Part shown: one piece after another, positions 58,889 through 64,000 of the stretch
Layout: every line of letters starts with the position of its first letter
Numbering within the stretch: the first letter of the stretch is position 1
Assembly: GCA_004369045.1 (NCBI GenBank)
Contig: ML213528.1
Coordinates: 41,782 to 105,781 of the forward strand
DNA length: 64,000 nucleotides
Origin: Heliocybe sulcata
Lineage: Eukaryota; Basidiomycota; Agaricomycetes; Gloeophyllales; Gloeophyllaceae
Reading direction: 5' to 3'
Translations under genes and position numbers: made by a program
Notes under the pieces: generated by a model
The model's input: only the letters and a program-made list of their open reading frames with translations
The model's database searches: none
What the model was told of the DNA's origin: nothing

Positions 58889-59779
58889 GGGGCTGGAAGA
58901 GGAGAGTAGGGTGAGTTGGGTCGCGAGGATGCCAGGGTGTGTAAGATTAAGATGGTGAGAGTGCCAGGCTGTTGTGTCGTTTTGCTGCTTTTAGGTTATC
59001 TTATGTCCCATGTATGCATACTCGGGATGGGTATGGGTATATCGCGACAGAAGATAGCTCACTGTTGTGGAGCTGCAGTTGACGATCTGATGGTATCTTC
59101 TGTCAGGATATATTCCTATACCGGACGTATATGGGTATATCGTGACGGAAGATAGCTTGAGGTTGTGTAGCTGCAGTTGATGATCTGGCAGGGATGCGGG
59201 ATGGGGAAGATTTTGGTTTGGCGTGCGCAGTGAGGATATCATGATGATTCCTGTTTAGAACTCCCAGGAAGACATTGCCTGAGAAGTCGATGTTGCTGGT
59301 AAGGAGGTGAGAATACTCTTTCGCCGTAGGCAGTTGGGATCTGATATGTATTCCTGTTCAGTTCCAAGGTCCAACAAGATTTCTACCACGATGTCATGTA
59401 CATCCTAGCAAGTGAGTACGTCAGCTCCCTTTTATTGCTGGGTACAGTCTGATGGTGATACAGCTCCTACTAAAGTCCCATCTATCGTCTATGGATACAA
59501 TAAATACGGACCGATGGCCTATAAACGAGTGAGGTGAGGTACAGAGTGAGTGAGTTACGATGCTGAGTGAGTGACGTTGGATACCGGATCCGCGATGACC
59601 GATGTGATGCAGATATGATGCGAGGATGACGGTGGGTGAGTTGACTTGCAATGGCGCAAATGAGTGTCGCAGCAATGATTGTGATCGTTGTACAGAGATG
59701 GATGGATGGACGGATGGTTTTCGGAAGATGGAAGATTGCCGTCGGGCAGCGATGGATGCGCATGCATTCCGGATGTCCG
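58889..59779. other. Convergent spacer with direct and inverted repeats
   Basis: No gene is recognised between MCC beta (+) and the Yippee gene (-). The repeat at 59035-59192 is listed separately. Confidence 0.4.
59035..59192. repeat. Imperfect ~60-bp direct repeat with an inverted third partial copy
   Basis: Copy 1 starts GGGTATATCGCGACAGAAGA at 59035 and copy 2 starts GGGTATATCGTGACGGAAGA at 59133. Both continue with AGCTGCAGTTGA(C/T)GATCTG. Between them, at about 59093-59122, TATCTTCTGTC is the reverse complement of GACAGAAGATA in copy 1, so a hairpin can form. Confidence 0.75.
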
Positions 59780-60340
59780 CTACGGACTCGGGGAAGGCGA
59801 GTCGGGCAGCTGCGGCCTCACCGTGCGCCGCCTCTCCTCAGGCGACCTGCCGACGACTGTCGTGCGTCGCCTCCGCTGGCGCGTCTCGTCCCACATCTCG
59901 TATCCCGTGAGCGCGGCCAGCTCGAGCAGGAAGCGGCCGTCCTTCCACTTCTCGGACCACTCGTGTGCGCGGAGGATCTTCCACCCGAGGTAGGCGCCGC
60001 AGCGCGCGCAGGCGAGCTCCTGGATTGTGTGCGCGCCGGTGTACATCAGGCGCGTGGCAGGCGGGGAGAGCACGAGTGCGCGGGAGGAAGAGGTGGTGGA
60101 GAAGAGTGCGGCCTTGCCGATGAAGCCGGTGAAGGACTGCGGGGTGAGGGGTGAGTATGGGGAGGGGAGAGGCGAGAGGGTGGCGGGACGTACGCGGGAG
60201 AGGAGAAAGTCCATGTCGGTGATGTGGGCGTGGCAGCTTTTGCATTGGATTGGGCGGCGGGGTTTTACGACCGGTGTGCCGTTACTCGTCATGTCGAGGC
60301 TGCTAGCGCCGCTTGGATGGATCATGGCAGACTTGGACAT
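59780..60340 (-). CDS. Yippee-type zinc-binding protein
   Basis: Two exons (60340-60194 and 60136-59780) around a 57-nt GTACGT...CGCAG intron give 167 aa. The Yippee domain has two CxxC pairs: QCKSCHAHITDMDFLLS, then FTGFIGKAALF, GAHTIQELACARCGAYLGWK and HEWSEKWKDGRFLLELA. Yippee proteins are small beta-rich zinc folds; fungal Moh1 (a yeast relative) is linked to starvation and DNA-damage responses. The intron length is a multiple of three without a stop, so the unspliced frame is open too. I chose MSKSAMIH because TATATATA lies at about 60421-60429, 80-90 nt upstream. An ATG at 60436 is in frame but overlaps this box. The C-terminal Arg/Pro/Ser tail (RRRRTTVVG onward) is longer than usual. 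Confidence 0.85.
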   Translation of the reverse strand: MSKSAMIHPSGASSLDMTSNGTPVVKPRRPIQCKSCHAHITDMDFLLSRVRPATLSPLPSPYSPLTPQSFTGFIGKAALFSTTSSSRALVLSPPATRLMYTGAHTIQELACARCGAYLGWKILRAHEWSEKWKDGRFLLELAALTGYEMWDETRQRRRRTTVVGRSPEERRRTVRPQLPDSPSPSP

Positions 60341-60420
60341 TGGAGGTTTGGCGGGAGAAACGGAGGGATTCTGCTGCACTGAGCGGATTCTGTACTTATG
60401 TATCAGGTCCCTCAGGGCAT

Positions 60421-60429
60421 TTAGTATAT
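60421..60429 (-). promoter_or_regulatory. TATA box of the Yippee gene
   Basis: TATATATA read on the minus strand, 80-90 nt upstream of the chosen ATG at 60340. It supports that start over the in-frame ATG at 60436. Confidence 0.45.
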
Positions 60430-61397
60430 ATAGCATTGCATCCCTGCGTCCCTGTTTGATGATGATGGTGATGTTGGGCCGAGGGCGGGTCTGTGATCAG
60501 TCCTGGGAATGCATGGGGGGAGGGCGATGCTCCCCGGAATGCAGGATCCTTTTGCACAGCCAGTTGGACTCGACGAAGTTCTTGGCTCAGCCAGATGGGA
60601 CTGGGGTAGCGAGATGTAGGCAGCTCAGTTCTGATGGTACTCGGTTACTGACCAATCACAGTTTGTGGATGGGAGACGTCTGCTTCTTGATGATCGAGAT
60701 CTTCAAGGATACTTATGGTATATTTATTGCCGTATAAAGTCGCACTCTATTGCCTCTGGTATATACTTTTTTTGGATTATATCGTATTTCGTGACTTGAA
60801 AAGTCATGCCATACTTTATGATATGTATTTCTCCCTTTGTGTCTCTGCTAAGCAGTGAGTTTATGCAGCGACTCTGCGCGACGGCACAAACACTCATCTC
60901 TGCACTTCAATATTACCGACAGAAAGACTCGGTATTAAGAATGCACCGCTTCAGCTCCATCAATTACATCCGGAGACTTCGGTGGTCGGCGCTGTCTCAG
61001 TACCGTATATCTGGCTTCCTGGGTTGCATTTCCGAACCGCTTGGTTGCCCATGTTCCATTTTCTCCTCTGTTCCATGTTGCCGAGCCGGGGTAGCCGAGG
61101 GTGGGGTGTGGGCAGTACTTGTACCGGAGATGCCTCTTACCTCGATAATCTGCAAACTCTTGTGCTACGGTCGAGATGAGACTTCGCTCGCGACTGAGGC
61201 CTGAGGGACTAAGATGCCTGAGTCGGTGTGTGTCAACAGAGAAGTTTACTATAATTTCCATATCAGTAATCGCTTATTGAGGGAAACTACTGCGAGAGTC
61301 GAAAAACGGATGGCAGACTTGTACGACGGGCCCGGACGGTGCAGATATGGCTTTACTTTTTACTCTTTCACTTTCACCTCCCACGCCACTTCAATGT

Positions 61398-61433
61398 AGG
61401 GATCCATCTAGGGATTCATCCAGGGATCCATGC
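61398..61433. repeat. Three tandem 12-bp units
   Basis: AGGGATCCATCT, AGGGATTCATCC and AGGGATCCATGC follow one another without gaps. Confidence 0.7.
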
Positions 61434-61689
61434 AACCTCGACGGTGTGATGCGAGGTTGGCTTGCCGGTATATTACTATCTGAGTTGACCAGGGTCTTGG
61501 AGTAAGTAATATCTTTACTAAAAAGACTATGTCTAGTCTAGGACCAGGACGTCAGGAATTGTAGAACTCAGCACCCTGCGCTTGGTGTGCTCGTCGAGTT
61601 CTTATGGTCAAAAGCGACACTGAAGTTGCTCCGGTCGAGTTTTAACACCGCCCGACCTGAAATGTCAGTATTCAGTAGCAGAATACATA

Positions 61690-63347
61690 TCATAACAAGA
61701 CACCCGCCGGCTCGACGCCCTCGAACTTGGCCCTGTAGTCATAGACAAGCTGCCCTCGCAAGTACGTCCGCTCAACCCTACCCGTCATCTTCATCCCCTC
61801 ATACGGCGACATCTTATTCTTAAAGTTCAGACTTTCCTTCGTCACCTACACCACCAGTCAGCACCACGTCCACCTCCCAAAATCTTGAGATACGTACCGT
61901 AAACTCCGCCTCCGGATCCCAGATCACCAAATCCGCATCGTGACCCACTCTAATCGCGCCCTTCCTATCCGCCAAACCAGCATGAGCCGCAGTCCGCTTG
62001 CTCATCCACCGCACGACCTGCGCGGCACTGACGCCCCGCTTCCTCCCCTCCGTCCAGAGCGCACTCAACCCAAGACCGAGCGTGCTCACGCCTCCCCACG
62101 CACCCAGCAAATCCCCTTCCTGCGGCTTCTTCAGCTCCGCGACACACGGACTATGATCCGACACGACCATATCAATCGTCCCGTCCTTCAGCGCCGCCCA
62201 CAGCGCCTCGCGATTCGCTTCCTCGCGGATGGGAGGGCAGCACTTGAACTCGACGTGCCCCTCGCCCACGCTCTCGGCGGCGAGGCAGAGGTAGTGGAAG
62301 CACGTCTCGACGGTGAGGTTCAGGCCTTTCGCTTTGGCCGCGCGGACGAGCGGGAGGGCGGAGGCGGCGGATAGGTGGACGATGTGGCACCGAGGCGAGG
62401 GGTGAAGGGATTGGAGGGAGGTGATGAGTTCGATGGCGGAGAGTTCGAGCGCGGGCGGGCGGGTGGAGAGGTAGGTGGTGTAGGCGCGGGGGTTGCAGGA
62501 GGACGGAGCGGAAGGAGGATCGCCTAGTTCGGCGTGGAATTGGAGCACAGTCGGGAGGCCCTGCACATTGCACAAGACGGTTACTGCCGCGCAGCGCGAA
62601 GAAACGACTTCGACTGACCTGCAGCTTATTCATTGCTTTGACGACATCGCCTTCAGCGACACAGGGGAATTCCTGACAGACGTGTTAATGATGCAGACTA
62701 TAACATAGATACTAGGCTTGCCTCGACACCACTCTCTATCAAGAAACACTTGAACCCTTTGACGCCAGCTTCCACCAGCGGCGTCAGATCGTCCTGAAAC
62801 ACCAGTGCTGCTGCGTTGAGTGCCGGGTCTAAGGAGGTCCTGGAAAACGGCAAGAGATACCTCATTCCCGGGTATCACTCCGCCCCAGAAGGCGACGTCA
62901 GTCCAGCACTGGCCTTTCGCAGCATTACGCTTGACCTCGAGGTTCGCAACGGTCGTAGTGGGCGGGATAGAGTTGAGAGGCATGTCCACGAGCGTGGTGA
63001 CACCTCCGGAAGCCGCAGCACGCGTTCCGGTGTAGAAGCCCTCCCAGTCTGTCCGACCTGGCTCGTTCAGGTGGACGTGCGCGCTGCGAGCGGTGCTATC
63101 AGCATCAGTCTCCTTGATGGGCTATCAATTAGCTTACTCACTCGACGAGACCTGGGATGATTAACTTGCTGCCTGCGTCAATGAAGTCGCCGTCGCCGAG
63201 AGGGCTGTAGGATGCTCTTCCTGCAGTGCCTGGTTTCACCTCCGTAATCTTTCCTGTGGACTTGTCAATCTCGATAGTTGCAGGCACCGGTGCATCATGG
63301 CCAGGCAGAAGAACGTTCTGGCCGGTGAATACGCGACTTGAGGCCAT
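61690..63347 (-). CDS. DAL1: Allantoinase
   Basis: Hydrolyses allantoin to allantoate in purine breakdown; an amidohydrolase/dihydroorotase-fold zinc enzyme. Several exons start at 63347 with [19 protein letters not shown]. Joining over the first intron gives [18 protein letters not shown] and [20 protein letters not shown], with the HxH metal ligands. Other blocks are [39 protein letters not shown] (with the lysine expected to be carboxylated), [56 protein letters not shown] and [14 protein letters not shown]. The last exon reads [20 protein letters not shown] and ends VEPAGVLL, with a stop at 61690-61692. All expected His and Asp ligands are present. It is probably under nitrogen control; one GATAA (minus strand, about 63617) lies upstream. 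Confidence 0.93.
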
Positions 63348-64000
63348 GCTTGAACGTTCAGGACTTGTTGTTTCTCACTCTCCGAGGAGCAGGTACAAGT
63401 ACGGTAGGCGAGACGGTAGTGGTCGGGGACTGCCTGGCTGCGTGACTTCTCGTAACACTGCCCACAGGCTCCTATGATTTCGGGGTCAGTTGCTCATTTC
63501 CCGTCTCTCAGGACAAAACGAATAGACAACGACATGTAGAGTCTATATCTAGACGCAGCGTCGAAAAGCAGTGGTAACCGGCAATGTTTTGACTGAAAAA
63601 GAGATATTCAGCAAATTTATCCAATCCCTTGGTTTCTAGGAGTAGTTATGAGACCCCGGACTGCCCTACAGTCGAGGTTCTGCTCTCTTGAGAATGGGCG
63701 GGTCTCACTCTTGAGAATAGAACCACCTAGACGTCCCAGACTATGAGCCTAATTAGGCTTACCGTTGCAACTGTCCCTGGGGCCTAGCTAGGCTCTCTGC
63801 TGACACCGGCGGTGGTACCGAGGCAGGGGTTCCCTTAGCTGTAGAGTACTATAGTGTAGACATACTATATATTTATAACACACTACCCATCGTCGCCGAC
63901 GGTGCCAGGCGCTGTTGCCTAATTAGGTCACCCGCACCTTGTGCACGACGTCGACTGTGTAGACTGTCCGTTGGACAGACAAAATACGGAAAAATTCCTG
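63348..64000. promoter_or_regulatory. Allantoinase upstream region with CArG boxes and palindromes
   Basis: No gene is recognised. A GATAA site on the minus strand near 63617 could bind a GATA nitrogen regulator. TCTTGAGAAT occurs twice, near 63687 and 63709. Three palindromes follow: AGCCTAATTAGGCT (63746-63759), GCCTAGCTAGGC (63782-63793) and CCTAATTAGG (63918-63927). The first and third contain CC(A/T)6GG. Confidence 0.5.

Larger units (their letters stand above)
60341..61689. other. Intergenic between the Yippee gene and allantoinase
   Basis: No gene is recognised. The stretch holds the promoter of the Yippee gene, the 12-bp tandem repeat at 61398-61433 and the 3' flank of allantoinase. 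Confidence 0.4.

Overview
The window is nuclear DNA from a filamentous basidiomycete, most likely an agaricomycete mushroom. Genes lie on both strands and are cut by many introns, mostly about 45-65 nt, with GT(A/G)NGT donors, CTNA-type branch points and CAG/TAG acceptors. Typical agaricomycete families are present: F-box/LRR, DUF6533 membrane proteins, MYND plus DUF4470, DUF4436, Bub2, Skn7 and a small CaaX peptide gene. Exon models come from reading frames, splice sites and remembered family patterns; no search was run.

Left part (0-27 kb), accessory and duplication-rich: an F-box/LRR gene (76-1747, +), a DUF6533 membrane protein (2560-4356, +), MYND/DUF4470 gene A (5582-8044, +), a divergent ERD2/KDEL-receptor-like gene (8841-9740, -), DUF4436 gene C (10231-12111, -), a possible F-box-like gene (13240-14124, -), a 37-residue lipopeptide mating-pheromone precursor ending in CVIA (14959-15072, -), a poorly resolved membrane-protein region (15.9-17.45 kb, -), a YCII-domain gene and ISA2 head to head (17455-19000), DUF4436 gene D (19368-21235, -) and MYND/DUF4470 gene B (22374-24841, -). 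A and B are inverted paralogues with matching intron positions. C and D are paralogues in the same orientation.

Middle part (27-50 kb), mostly housekeeping: mitochondrial uS7 and the splicing factor SPP2 head to head; a four-exon membrane protein; two glycine-rich single-pass surface proteins, E and F, tail to tail; an adaptin-like large subunit and the mitotic-exit GAP BUB2 head to head; a very long 2OG-Fe(II) oxygenase gene with one apparent single-base frameshift; a SWIM-plus-RING ubiquitin ligase; and a cis-prenyltransferase with one 525-nt intron.

Right part (50-64 kb): the HSF/response-regulator factor SKN7, a gene-poor stretch, the methylcrotonoyl-CoA carboxylase beta subunit, a Yippee protein and allantoinase. 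The right edge holds two perfect CC(A/T)6GG (CArG) boxes and short repeats.

The most noteworthy items are the pheromone precursor with no clear receptor nearby, the pair of duplicated gene families around it, a GC-AG intron in copy A opposite a GT-AG intron in copy B, and several hairpins or repeats between genes. No tRNA, rRNA, intact transposon or CRISPR array was recognised.
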